From Streptomyces nigra (GTDB lineage Bacteria > Actinomycetota > Actinomycetes > Streptomycetales > Streptomycetaceae): a stretch of 64,000 nt of DNA. The notes under the pieces were generated by a model. The model made no database searches, was not told the origin of the DNA, and saw only the letters and a program-made list of their open reading frames with translations. Position 1 is the stretch's first letter, and each line of letters begins with the position of its first letter. The position numbers and the translations under genes are program-made. The stretch spans positions 930,001-994,000 of the forward strand of contig NZ_CP029043.1 of assembly GCF_003074055.1 (NCBI RefSeq). Direction: 5' to 3'. Of the stretch, positions 1 through 8,355 are shown piece after piece.

Positions 1-1
1 C

Positions 2-250
2 CCGACCGCCCGCCCGTTCGCCCAGGTCCGCTTCGGCAACGGCAACGGCACGGGCGACGGCACCGAGGGCGCGTACAACGACACCGTCTTCGGTACGTAC
101 ATGCACGGCCCGGTCCTCGCGCGCAACCCGCAGATCGCCGATCTGCTGCTGAAGCTGGCGCTCGACGTGAACGCGCTGCCCCCGACCGACGACCGCTGGT
201 ACGAGGCGCTGCGCGACGAGCGCATCGCGGCCGCGCAGCAGCCCGCCTGA
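2..250 (+). CDS. gatD: C-terminal part of GatD-like glutamine amidotransferase (lipid II isoglutaminyl synthase glutaminase subunit)
   Basis: The reading frame is open from the window edge to a TGA and gives about 82 residues of a class I (triad) amidotransferase. The motif GTYMHGPVLARNP carries the His that completes the Cys-His-Glu triad in this family. The nucleophile Cys lies upstream, outside the window. GatD supplies ammonia to MurT, which amidates D-Glu of lipid II to D-isoglutamine; in actinobacteria murT usually lies directly upstream, which cannot be verified here. The HGPVLARNP context favours GatD over the cobyric acid synthase CobQ, from which these proteins are often mis-annotated. 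Family assignment is firm; the exact substrate is inferred. Confidence 0.8.
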   Translation, partial: PTARPFAQVRFGNGNGTGDGTEGAYNDTVFGTYMHGPVLARNPQIADLLLKLALDVNALPPTDDRWYEALRDERIAAAQQPA

Positions 251-417
251 CGCGGGCCGCGGCAGCCCGTCTGACAGCGAGTCCGCACAGGTGAGCGGGG
301 CCGTCCAGCAGGCGGACGCACGGTTCGGCCCCGCCCCCCTGTGCCGCTAGGGTGGCGGGGAATTCGAGCCGGACAGCGTGGTCCGGTCCCGGCCCACGTG
401 GAGAAGGTTTTCGGGCT

Positions 418-1443
<1,026 letters not shown>

Positions 1444-1468
1444 GCGACACCGCACTGATCTGACGAGT

Positions 1469-1500
1469 CTGCCCCCGGCCGCGAGCGCGGCCGGGGGCAG
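1469..1500 (+). terminator. Rho-independent-type terminator after pfkA
   Basis: A perfect 14-bp inverted repeat (CTGCCCCCGGCCGC and its complement) encloses a 4-nt GAGC loop, 25 nt after the pfkA stop. There is no U-tract, as is usual in Streptomyces. It separates pfkA from the downstream ctaG, whose own -10-like TAGTCT lies at 1504-1509. Confidence 0.85.
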
Positions 1501-1555
1501 TCCTAGTCTGTGTGCGGACAGAAACGCACAACCCCCACGAAACAGGAGCCGTCGG

Positions 1556-2506
1556 ATGGATCACAGCGGCCACGGCACGATGTCGGATCTGCCGCCGTTC
1601 ACGCTGGAGCGAGGGCTCGCGTGGTCCACGGACCCGTTCTTCCTCATCGCCTGCCTGGTGGGGCTCGGCCTGTACGCGTGGGGTGTCGTCCGGCTGCGGC
1701 GGCGCGGGGACGCCTGGCCGGTGACCCGGACCGTGTCGTACGTCGTCGGTGTGCTGACCGTGCTGCTGGTCATGTGCACCGGGCTGAACGAGTACGGCAT
1801 GGTCATGTTCAGCGTGCACATGGTGCAGCACATGGTGATCAGCATGCTGTCGCCGATCCTGATCCTGCTCGGCGCGCCCGTCACCCTGGCGCTGCGCGCG
1901 CTGCCGCCCGCGGCCCGGGGCAGCAAGGGGCCGCGTGAGCTGCTGCTCGCGCTGCTGCACAGCCGGTACATGCGGATCGTGACGCACCCGGCGTTCACCA
2001 TCCCGATCTTCGTCGCCAGCCTCTACGCGCTGTACTTCACGCCGCTGTTCGACACCCTGATGGGCTCGAAGACGGGGCACACCGCGATGATGGTGCACTT
2101 CCTCGCGGTCGGCGTGGTGTTCTTCTGGCCGATCATCGGCGTGGACCCCGGACCGCACCGGCCGGGCCATCTGATGCGGATGCTGGAGCTGTTCGCGGGC
2201 ATGCCGTTCCACGCGTTCTTCGGCATCGCGCTGATGATGGGGTCCGTCCCCATGGTGGAGACGTTCAAGAACCCGCCGGCCTCCCTCGGTATCGACGCGC
2301 TCTCCGACCAGGGCGCGGCGGGTGGTATCGCCTGGGCCTTCAGCGAGATCCCGTCCGTGCTCGTGCTGATCGCGCTGCTGTTCCAGTGGTACCGCTCCGA
2401 GCAGCGTCAGGCCCGCCGCAAGGACCGCGCCGCCGACCGCGACGGCGACAAGGAACTGGAGGCGTACAACGCCTATCTCGCCTCATTGAACGCACGCGGG
2501 AACTGA
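1556..2506 (+). CDS. ctaG: Cytochrome c oxidase assembly protein, CtaG (caa3) family
   Basis: 316 aa polytopic membrane protein with about seven hydrophobic segments (near residues 25-45, 60-80, 90-118, 148-172, 182-205, 218-238 and 262-285). It matches the caa3_CtaG family by GLNEYG, the VHMVQHMVISMLSPILLLGAP-like block and the PAFTIP and FHAFFGIAL segments. Family members help copper delivery and assembly of haem-copper oxidase. The Met/His-rich N-terminus and repeated H-M pairs in helix 3 could bind copper; this is an inference. The ATG at 1556 has AGGAG about 8 nt upstream, and TAGTCT at 1504-1509 is a candidate -10 just after the pfkA terminator. A 56-aa membrane protein follows and may be co-transcribed. 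Confidence 0.88.
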   Translation: MDHSGHGTMSDLPPFTLERGLAWSTDPFFLIACLVGLGLYAWGVVRLRRRGDAWPVTRTVSYVVGVLTVLLVMCTGLNEYGMVMFSVHMVQHMVISMLSPILILLGAPVTLALRALPPAARGSKGPRELLLALLHSRYMRIVTHPAFTIPIFVASLYALYFTPLFDTLMGSKTGHTAMMVHFLAVGVVFFWPIIGVDPGPHRPGHLMRMLELFAGMPFHAFFGIALMMGSVPMVETFKNPPASLGIDALSDQGAAGGIAWAFSEIPSVLVLIALLFQWYRSEQRQARRKDRAADRDGDKELEAYNAYLASLNARGN

Positions 2507-2551
2507 TATCGGGGCACCATGGAGGGAACCGAACCTTAGGAGGGTGTCGCG

Positions 2552-2722
2552 ATGCCCGGTTCCGCGGACGGTTCCACCAAGGCGATGGGGGCGCTGACGG
2601 TAGGCGCCCTGGTGATGGTGACGGCGTACACGGTCGCCCTCGGGAGCAACGGCTGGCTGTGGTTCGGGTGGGTGGTGCTGGGCCTGATCACGCTGGGGAT
2701 GGTCGTCAGCCGCAGCACCTGA
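2552..2722 (+). CDS. Small two-helix membrane protein of unknown function
   Basis: 56 aa. A short polar N-terminus (MPGSADGSTKAMG) precedes two hydrophobic stretches (about residues 12-30 and 35-53) joined by a GSNGWLWFG turn, which predicts a hairpin membrane protein. A strong AGGAGGG site at 2538-2544 is 7 nt from the ATG, better than most in this window, so the gene is probably real despite its size. It is 45 nt after ctaG in the same direction and may be an accessory of that gene. It ends 3 nt before the stop of the convergent histidine kinase gene. I do not recognise a family. Confidence 0.75.
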   Translation: MPGSADGSTKAMGALTVGALVMVTAYTVALGSNGWLWFGWVVLGLITLGMVVSRST

Positions 2723-2725
2723 GTC

Positions 2726-3946
2726 TCAGGGGGCGGTGAGCCGTCCGCCGGAGTGCACGCCCGGCTGGTACTTCGGGAGCCGGGCGGTGATCTTCATGCC
2801 CGCGCCCGGGGCGGTCTCGATGACGAGCCCGTACTCGTCGCCGTAGACCTGCCGCAGCCGGTCGTCGACGTTGGACAGCCCGATGCCCCCGGACGGGCTG
2901 ACCTCGCCGGCGAGGATGCGGCGCAGCGCGTCGGGGTCCATCCCGGCGCCGTCGTCCTCGATGACGACGAGGGCCTCGGCGCCGGCGTCCTGGGCGGTGA
3001 TGCCGATCCGGCACTTCGCGGACGCCGACGACGCCCCCTTGCCCTCCAGGCCGTGCTTGACGGCGTTCTCCACGAGCGGCTGGAGGCACAGGAAGGGCAG
3101 GGCCACCGGCAGGACCTCGGGGGCGATCTGGAGGGTGACGTCGAGGCGGTCGCCGAAGCGTGCCCGCACCAGCGCCAGATAGTGGTCGATGGCGTGCAGC
3201 TCGTCGGCGAGGGTGGTGAAGTCGCCGTGCCGGCGGAACGAGTACCGGGTGAAGTCGGCGAACTCGAGCAGCAGCTCGCGGGCGCGCTCGGGGTCGGTGC
3301 GCACGAAGCTGGCGATCACGGCGAGCGAGTTGAAGATGAAGTGCGGGGAGATCTGGGCGCGCAGTGCCTTGATCTCGGCCTCGATGAGCCGGGTGCGGGA
3401 CCGGTCGAGGTCGGCCAGCTCCAGCTGTACCGACACCCAGCGGGCGACCTCGGCCGCCGCGCGTACCAGGACGGCGGACTCGCGGGGCGCGCAGGCGACG
3501 AGGGCGCCGTGCACGCGGTCGTCGACGGTGAGCGGGGCGACGACCGCCCAGCGCACCGGGCAGTCGGGGCTGTCGCAGTCGAGCGGCAGCGCCTCGCCTC
3601 GCCCCGACTCCAGGGGCCCGGCGAGCAGCTCCATGATCTGGGTGCGGTGGTGCTGGCCGACGCCGTCCCAGACCAGGACGTCGGTGCGGTCGGTCAGGCA
3701 CAGCGCGTCGGTGCCGAGCAGGGAGCGCAGCCGCCGGGCGGACTTGCGGGCGGTCTCCTCGGTGAGTCCGGCGCGCAGCGGGGGCGCGGCGAGGGACGCG
3801 GTGTGCAGGGTCTCGAAGGTGGCGTGCTCGACCGGGGTGCCGAGGTCGCCGAGGCTCTGCGGGCGGGCGGTGCGCCGGCCCAGCCAGAAGCCCGCGGCGA
3901 GCAGCGGCAGGATGGCCACGCACAGGCCCGCGACGAAGCCGCTCAT
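2726..3946 (-). CDS. LytS/YehU-type sensor histidine kinase
   Basis: 406 aa. One N-terminal membrane helix (residues 4-22) is followed by a GAF-like region (about 60-170), a short coiled coil and the His_kinase family block with QISPHFIFNSL (phospho-acceptor His202). A HATPase domain follows, with an N-box at LVENAVKHGLEG and glycine motifs DDGAGM and GGIGLSNV. This arrangement is typical of kinases paired with LytTR regulators; such a regulator is the first gene of the same operon. The ATG at 3946 overlaps the symporter stop by 4 nt (ATGA), so translation is probably coupled. An in-frame extension to 4216 lies inside the symporter gene and was rejected. A single membrane pass suggests that signal may come through the transporter. 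Confidence 0.88.
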   Translation of the reverse strand: MSGFVAGLCVAILPLLAAGFWLGRRTARPQSLGDLGTPVEHATFETLHTASLAAPPLRAGLTEETARKSARRLRSLLGTDALCLTDRTDVLVWDGVGQHHRTQIMELLAGPLESGRGEALPLDCDSPDCPVRWAVVAPLTVDDRVHGALVACAPRESAVLVRAAAEVARWVSVQLELADLDRSRTRLIEAEIKALRAQISPHFIFNSLAVIASFVRTDPERARELLLEFADFTRYSFRRHGDFTTLADELHAIDHYLALVRARFGDRLDVTLQIAPEVLPVALPFLCLQPLVENAVKHGLEGKGASSASAKCRIGITAQDAGAEALVVIEDDGAGMDPDALRRILAGEVSPSGGIGLSNVDDRLRQVYGDEYGLVIETAPGAGMKITARLPKYQPGVHSGGRLTAP

Positions 3947-5655
3947 GCCTTGACCTCCGCTCTCAGTTCCTCGGGCAGATGGAAGCGGGCGAGGATCGCC
4001 GCGGTGCCGGGCGGCACCCTGCCCGGGGTGGCGAGGGACACCAGGATCATGGTGAGGAAGCCGAGCGGCACCGACCAGAGGGCGGGCCAGGCGAGCAGCG
4101 CGTGCAGCGCCCCGGCCTTGGGGAAGCCGGCCATGGTGGCGGCGACGGCGAGCAGGGCGGAGCCGCCGCCGACGAGCATCCCGGCGGCCGCGCCGGGCGG
4201 GGTCAGCCGGTGCCACCAGATGCCCAGGACGAGCAGCGGGCAGAAGGAGGACGCCGACACGGCGAAGGCCAGGCCGACGGCGTCGGCGACGGGCAGCCCG
4301 CCGACCAGGGCGCTCGCGGCGAGCGGGACGACCATGGCGAGGACGGTCCCGAGCCGGAAGTGCCGTACGCCCCGGGAGGGCAGGACGTCCTGGGTGAGGA
4401 CTCCGGCGACGGCCATGGTGAGACCGGACGCGGTGGACAGGAACGCGGCGAAGGCGCCGCCCGCGACGAGCGCGCCCAGCAGTTCCCCGCCGACGCCGCC
4501 GATCATGCGTCCGGGCAGCAGCAGCGCGGCGGCGTCCGCGTCACCGGTGAGGGTGAGCTCGGGGGCGTAGAGCCGGCCCAGGGCGCCGTAGACCGGGGGC
4601 AGCAGGTAGAAGGCGCCGATCAGGCCGAGCACGGCGACCGTGGTGCGGCGGGCGGCGACGCCGTGGGGGCTGGTGTAGAAGCGGACGACGACGTGCGGCA
4701 GCCCCATGGTGCCGAGGAAGGTGGCGAGGATCAGCCCGTACGTGGCGTACAGCGGGCGTTCGCCGCGGCTCTCGGCCTGTGAGGGGGACAGTCCGCCGCC
4801 GGTGCCGTGGTCGCGGGCGGGGACCTCGTCGCCGCGGGCGAAGGTCAGCCGGGTGCCGTTCTTGACGCGGTGGGCGCCGGCGTCGAGCCGTACCCGACGG
4901 TCGTCGTGGACGCGGCCGTCGACGGTGCCGTCCACGGTGACCGTCAGAGGGCTGTGCAGTCTGATCGTGATGGTGTCGTCGACGCGGACGACGCGCTGCT
5001 CGCGGAAATTCGCGGGTTCGTCGAAGGCGTGCCGGGGCGCGCCGTCGCCCTGCCAGGCGAGGATCAAAAAGAGGGCGGGGACCAGCAGCGCGGTGAGCTT
5101 GAGCCAGTACTGGAAGGCCTGTACGAACGTGATGCTGCGCATACCGCCGGCGGCGACGATGGCGACGACCACGACGGCGACGACGAGTCCGCCGACCCAG
5201 TCGGGCGCCCCGGTGAAGACGGTCAGGGTCAGCCCGGCGCCCTGGAGCTGGGGCAGCAGGTAGAGCCAGCCGGTGCCGACGACGAAGGCGCCCGCGAGCC
5301 GCCGTACCGCCTGCGAGGAGAGCCGGGCCTCGGCGAAGTCGGGCAGCGTGTAGGCGCCGGAGCGGCGCAGCGGGGCGGCGACGAACAGCAGCAGGACGAG
5401 ATAACCGGCGGTGTAGCCGACCGGGTACCAGAGCATGTCGGGGCCCTGGACGAGGACCAGCCCGGCGATGCCGAGGAAGGAGGCGGCGGAGAGGTACTCG
5501 CCGCTGATCGCGGCGGCGTTGAGGCGGGGTCCTACGGTGCGGGAGGCGACGTAGAAGTCGGAGGTGGTGCGGGATATGCGCAGGCCGAAGGCGCCGACGA
5601 GCACGGTCGCCAGGGCCACGAGGGCGACGGCGGGGACGGCGTAGCTGGAGTTCAC
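3943..5655 (-). CDS. Sodium/solute symporter (SSS family, ActP/MctP-like cation-carboxylate symporter)
   Basis: 570 aa polytopic protein. Helices 1-2 carry the SSS pattern FYVASRTVGPRLNAAAISGEYLSAASFLG, and GGMRSITFVQAFQYWLK matches the conserved sodium symporter block. Related proteins import acetate, pyruvate or other monocarboxylates with Na+ or H+. A polar insertion of about 90 residues (near 205-300) lies between two membrane segments; it is rich in alternating hydrophobic and charged residues (TITIRLHSPLTVTVDGTVDG) and looks like a small beta domain. The gene sits between a YjcH-like small protein (52-nt gap) and the LytS kinase (4-nt overlap). The substrate is unknown; a carboxylate is the best guess from family and operon layout. 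Confidence 0.87.
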   Translation of the reverse strand: MNSSYAVPAVALVALATVLVGAFGLRISRTTSDFYVASRTVGPRLNAAAISGEYLSAASFLGIAGLVLVQGPDMLWYPVGYTAGYLVLLLFVAAPLRRSGAYTLPDFAEARLSSQAVRRLAGAFVVGTGWLYLLPQLQGAGLTLTVFTGAPDWVGGLVVAVVVVAIVAAGGMRSITFVQAFQYWLKLTALLVPALFLILAWQGDGAPRHAFDEPANFREQRVVRVDDTITIRLHSPLTVTVDGTVDGRVHDDRRVRLDAGAHRVKNGTRLTFARGDEVPARDHGTGGGLSPSQAESRGERPLYATYGLILATFLGTMGLPHVVVRFYTSPHGVAARRTTVAVLGLIGAFYLLPPVYGALGRLYAPELTLTGDADAAALLLPGRMIGGVGGELLGALVAGGAFAAFLSTASGLTMAVAGVLTQDVLPSRGVRHFRLGTVLAMVVPLAASALVGGLPVADAVGLAFAVSASSFCPLLVLGIWWHRLTPPGAAAGMLVGGGSALLAVAATMAGFPKAGALHALLAWPALWSVPLGFLTMILVSLATPGRVPPGTAAILARFHLPEELRAEVKA

Positions 5656-5707
5656 GGCCGGATCGGTTCCTGGTCTCGGGTCTCGGGTCGACGGGCTGGT
5701 GCGCGCG

Positions 5708-6079
5708 CTAGCGGTCCTCGACGAGCCGTACGAAGTCCCGTTCGTTGCGTTCGGCGCGGCGGACGAACCAGCGGGCCAGCAGCACGAGCGGCGCGTACAG
5801 GCCGAAGCCGAGGATCGCCCAGACCAGGTGGCGGGCGTGCGGCATCGCCGCGCAGAGCAGCGGCAGCGGGCCGACGAGCAGGCCGAGGACGGCGAGCACG
5901 GCGAGGGCGGTGCGCAGTTGGGTGCGCATCAGGGAGCGGACGTAGGTGTGGCCGAGGGTGGTCTGCTCGTCGATCTCGGTGCGGGGCCGGTAGTAGCCGG
6001 AGACACGGCGGGTCCGGGTGCGCCGGGGCGGGCCGGTGACGACGACACGGCGGTCGGCGGGGCTGCTGGGCATCGTCAC
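5708..6079 (-). CDS. Small two-helix membrane protein, DUF485/YjcH-like partner of the symporter
   Basis: 123 aa. A basic, proline-rich N-terminal 45 residues precede two hydrophobic helices (about 58-80 and 86-106) and a charged C-terminus (RRAERNERDFVRLVEDR). This topology and its position upstream of an ActP-like symporter match DUF485/YjcH proteins, but the sequence signature is weak, so the family call is inferred. The start is GTG 6079, overlapping the regulator stop as GTGA; ATG 6073 two codons later is an alternative. It is probably co-translated with the LytTR regulator. Confidence 0.72.
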   Translation of the reverse strand: MTMPSSPADRRVVVTGPPRRTRTRRVSGYYRPRTEIDEQTTLGHTYVRSLMRTQLRTALAVLAVLGLLVGPLPLLCAAMPHARHLVWAILGFGLYAPLVLLARWFVRRAERNERDFVRLVEDR

Positions 6080-6825
6080 GTCCTCCGCATCAGCAGGTCG
6101 CGCAGTTCGCGGGCGTGGCGGCGGCTGACCTGGAGTTCCTCGGAGCCGACGACGACGCTCACGCTGCCCGCGTCGAGCCGCAGTTCGCCGATGTGCCGCA
6201 GGGCGACGAGATGGCGGCGGTGGATGCGGACGAACCCGCGGGAGCGCCAGCGCTCCTCCAGGGTGGACAGGGGGATGCGCACGAGGTGGCTGCCCCTGCC
6301 GGTGTGCAGGCGGGCGTAGTCGCCCTGGGCCTCGACATGGGTGATGTCGTCGACGGGGACGAAGCGGGTCACCCCGCCGAGCTCGACCGGGAGATGGTCG
6401 GGGTCGGGCTCGCTGACGGGTATCCGGGGGGTGGCGCCGCGCTGTTCGGCGGCCCGGCGGACGGCTTCGGCGAGGCGTTCCTTGCGGACCGGTTTGAGGA
6501 CGTAGTCGACGGCCTTGAGGTCGAAGGCCTGGACGGCGAAGTCCTCGTGGGCGGTGACGAACACGACGAGCGGCGGTTCGGCGAAGCCGGTGAGCAGCCG
6601 GGCCAGATCGAGGCCGTCTAGCCCGGGCATGTTGATGTCGAGGAAGACGACGTCGATGGCCTCCGCCCCGCCGGGGCCCGACTCCAGGGCGCGGTTGATG
6701 CGGCGCAGCGCCTCGGTGGCGTCGCCGGCGCCCTCCGCGCTGCCGATCCGCGGGTCGGCGTTGAGGAGGTACAGCAGTTCCTCCAGCGAGGGGCGTTCGT
6801 CGTCGACAGCCAGCGCGCGCAACAT
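6076..6825 (-). CDS. LytTR-family response regulator
   Basis: 249 aa. A receiver domain (residues 3-118) shows acidic Asp8-Asp9, phospho-acceptor Asp63 in FLDINMPG, Thr in FVTAHED and Lys111 in YVLKP. A LytTR DNA-binding domain follows (about 148-245; VDDITHVEAQGDYARLHT, LSTLEERW, FVRIHRRHLV). It should act with the LytS-type kinase three genes downstream to control this operon. The ATG at 6825 fits the start of the receiver domain; an in-frame start at 6846 adds seven residues without support. First gene of a four-gene minus-strand operon, divergent from an Lrp gene. Confidence 0.9.
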   Translation of the reverse strand: MLRALAVDDERPSLEELLYLLNADPRIGSAEGAGDATEALRRINRALESGPGGAEAIDVVFLDINMPGLDGLDLARLLTGFAEPPLVVFVTAHEDFAVQAFDLKAVDYVLKPVRKERLAEAVRRAAEQRGATPRIPVSEPDPDHLPVELGGVTRFVPVDDITHVEAQGDYARLHTGRGSHLVRIPLSTLEERWRSRGFVRIHRRHLVALRHIGELRLDAGSVSVVVGSEELQVSRRHARELRDLLMRRT

Positions 6826-6914
6826 GGAACGGGAGTGTAGGAGCAACGAGCGCCGCTGGACATGTGCCGGGAGGCGACGTTCGCGCTGGGTGCCCGGGCG
6901 CTTACAGTGCCCTC

Positions 6915-7427
6915 ATGAACAGCGGCGCGGCTTCTTTCGACGATCTCGACCGGAAGATCATCACCGCTCTGATGGCGAACGCCCGGACGAGTTTCGCCGA
7001 GATCGGCATGAGCGTCGGGCTGTCGGCGACGGCCGTCAAGCGGCGGGTGGACCGGCTGCGGGAGACGGGCGTGATCACCGGGTTCACGGCCACGGTCCGC
7101 CCATCGGCGCTGGGCTGGCGCACGGAGGCGTACGTCGAGGTGTACTGCGAGGGCGCGGCGCCGCCGCGGCGGCTGGCGGAGGTGGTCCGCAACCATCCGG
7201 AGATCACCGCGGCGATGACGGTGACGGGCGGCGCGGACGCGCTGCTGCATGTGCGGGCGCGGGACGTGGAGCACTTCGAGGAGGTGCTGGAGCGCATCCG
7301 TGTGGAGCCGTTCATCCGCAAGACGATCAGCGTGATGGTGCTGTCCCACCTCATCCCGGAGAGCCCGGAGGCGGGCGCGAGCCAGCCCGCACCCTCCGAC
7401 GCAGCACTCCTGCGTGAACCGCAATAA
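6915..7427 (+). CDS. Lrp/AsnC-family transcriptional regulator
   Basis: 170 aa. The N-terminal winged helix-turn-helix (FDDLDRKIITALMANARTSFAEIGMSVGLSATAVKRRVDRL, residues 8-48) is followed by a RAM effector-binding fold (about 68-145) and a loose Ser/Pro-rich tail. Lrp proteins usually respond to amino acids. The gene lies 115 nt upstream of the dimethylargininase/ornithine aminotransferase pair in the same direction, so arginine-family amino acids are plausible ligands (inference). TACAGT at 6904-6909 is a -10-like box whose predicted transcription start falls at or next to the ATG, so the mRNA may be leaderless; no Shine-Dalgarno is seen. Confidence 0.9.
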   Translation: MNSGAASFDDLDRKIITALMANARTSFAEIGMSVGLSATAVKRRVDRLRETGVITGFTATVRPSALGWRTEAYVEVYCEGAAPPRRLAEVVRNHPEITAAMTVTGGADALLHVRARDVEHFEEVLERIRVEPFIRKTISVMVLSHLIPESPEAGASQPAPSDAALLREPQ

Positions 7428-7460
7428 ATGCGCAGCATCGCTGCGTGGACACGCAATTCC
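7420..7460. promoter_or_regulatory. Candidate Lrp-type operator between the regulator and ddaH
   Basis: CGCAGC-ATC-GCTGCG is a perfect inverted repeat at 7431-7445, flanked by two CGCAAT copies at 7420-7425 and 7452-7457. It overlaps the 3' end of the Lrp gene and lies about 100 nt before ddaH. Lrp-family sites are commonly such short inverted repeats in phased groups. Assignment to this Lrp protein is an inference from adjacency. Confidence 0.45.
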
Positions 7461-7542
7461 CGTTCCTTGTCGCTCGTCGGCGTCGGTTTCTACCGTTGGA
7501 GTCGATCCTCATCGACACCGTAGGAAGCGGAGGAACCCCTTC

Positions 7543-8355
7543 GTGCCCGAGACCCGTGTGCCGCGCCGGCGGCGCTTCCTCGTCTGCGAACCCAGACACT
7601 TCGCCGTGCGGTACGCGATCAACCCCTGGATGCGACCGGACGTCCGCGTCGACGTCGACCTGGCGCGGGAGCAGTGGCACACACTGATCAGCGCCTACCG
7701 TTCGCACGGTCACGCGGTGGACGTCGTGGAGCCGGTCGCCGGTCTCCCCGACATGGTCTTCGCCGCGAACTCGGCGGTCGTCGTCGGCGGCCGTGTCTTC
7801 GGCTCCCTCTTCCACGCGCCCGAGCGGCGCCCCGAGTCCACGCACTACGACATGTGGTTCAAGGCGGCGGGCTTCGACGTCCACCGCCCGGCGTCGGTGT
7901 GCGAGGGCGAGGGCGACCTGGTCTGGACGGGCCGCTACGTGCTCGCCGGGACCGGTTTCCGCACCACCCGGGAGGCGCACCGCGAGGTGCAGGAGTTCTT
8001 CGGCCACCCGGTGATCAGCCTGACGCTGGTGGACCCGTACTTCTACCATTTGGACACGGCGTTGTTCGTGCTGGACGACGACAACATCGTCTACTACCCG
8101 GAGGCGTTCTCGGCCGGCAGCCGCGAGGTGCTCGCGCGGCTCTACCCGGACGCGGTGCTCGCGACCCGGGAGGACGCGTCCGCGTTCGGGCTGAACTCCG
8201 TGTCCGACGGCCGTCACGTCTTCATCGCGCCGCAGGCCGAGGCCCTGGCGGCCCGGCTGGACGACCGCGGCTATGTCCCCGTCCCCGTCGACCTGTCGGA
8301 GTTCCGCAAGGCCGGCGGTGGCATCAAGTGCTGCACTCAGGAGATCCGCTCATGA
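7543..8355 (+). CDS. ddaH: Dimethylarginine dimethylaminohydrolase (dimethylargininase)
   Basis: 270 aa amidinotransferase-fold enzyme that hydrolyses N-omega-methylated arginines to citrulline plus methylamines. The substrate-site motif FAANSAVVV is near residue 75, the catalytic His169 is in YFYHLDTALFVLDDD, and the C-terminal nucleophile is in AGGGIKCCTQEIRS (Cys263, followed by a second Cys). The GTG at 7543 has GGAGGAA at 7529-7535; a longer frame to 7414 crosses the operator region and was rejected. It overlaps the ornithine aminotransferase start by 4 nt (ATGA). Homologues that act on arginine itself or on other guanidino compounds exist, so the substrate is not fixed by sequence alone. 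Confidence 0.88.
   Translation: MPETRVPRRRRFLVCEPRHFAVRYAINPWMRPDVRVDVDLAREQWHTLISAYRSHGHAVDVVEPVAGLPDMVFAANSAVVVGGRVFGSLFHAPERRPESTHYDMWFKAAGFDVHRPASVCEGEGDLVWTGRYVLAGTGFRTTREAHREVQEFFGHPVISLTLVDPYFYHLDTALFVLDDDNIVYYPEAFSAGSREVLARLYPDAVLATREDASAFGLNSVSDGRHVFIAPQAEALAARLDDRGYVPVPVDLSEFRKAGGGIKCCTQEIRS

Noticed and set aside
352..417. N-terminal extension of pfkA from 352
   Set aside because: It overlaps the likely promoter, lacks a ribosome site and precedes the conserved MRIGVLTSGGD start.
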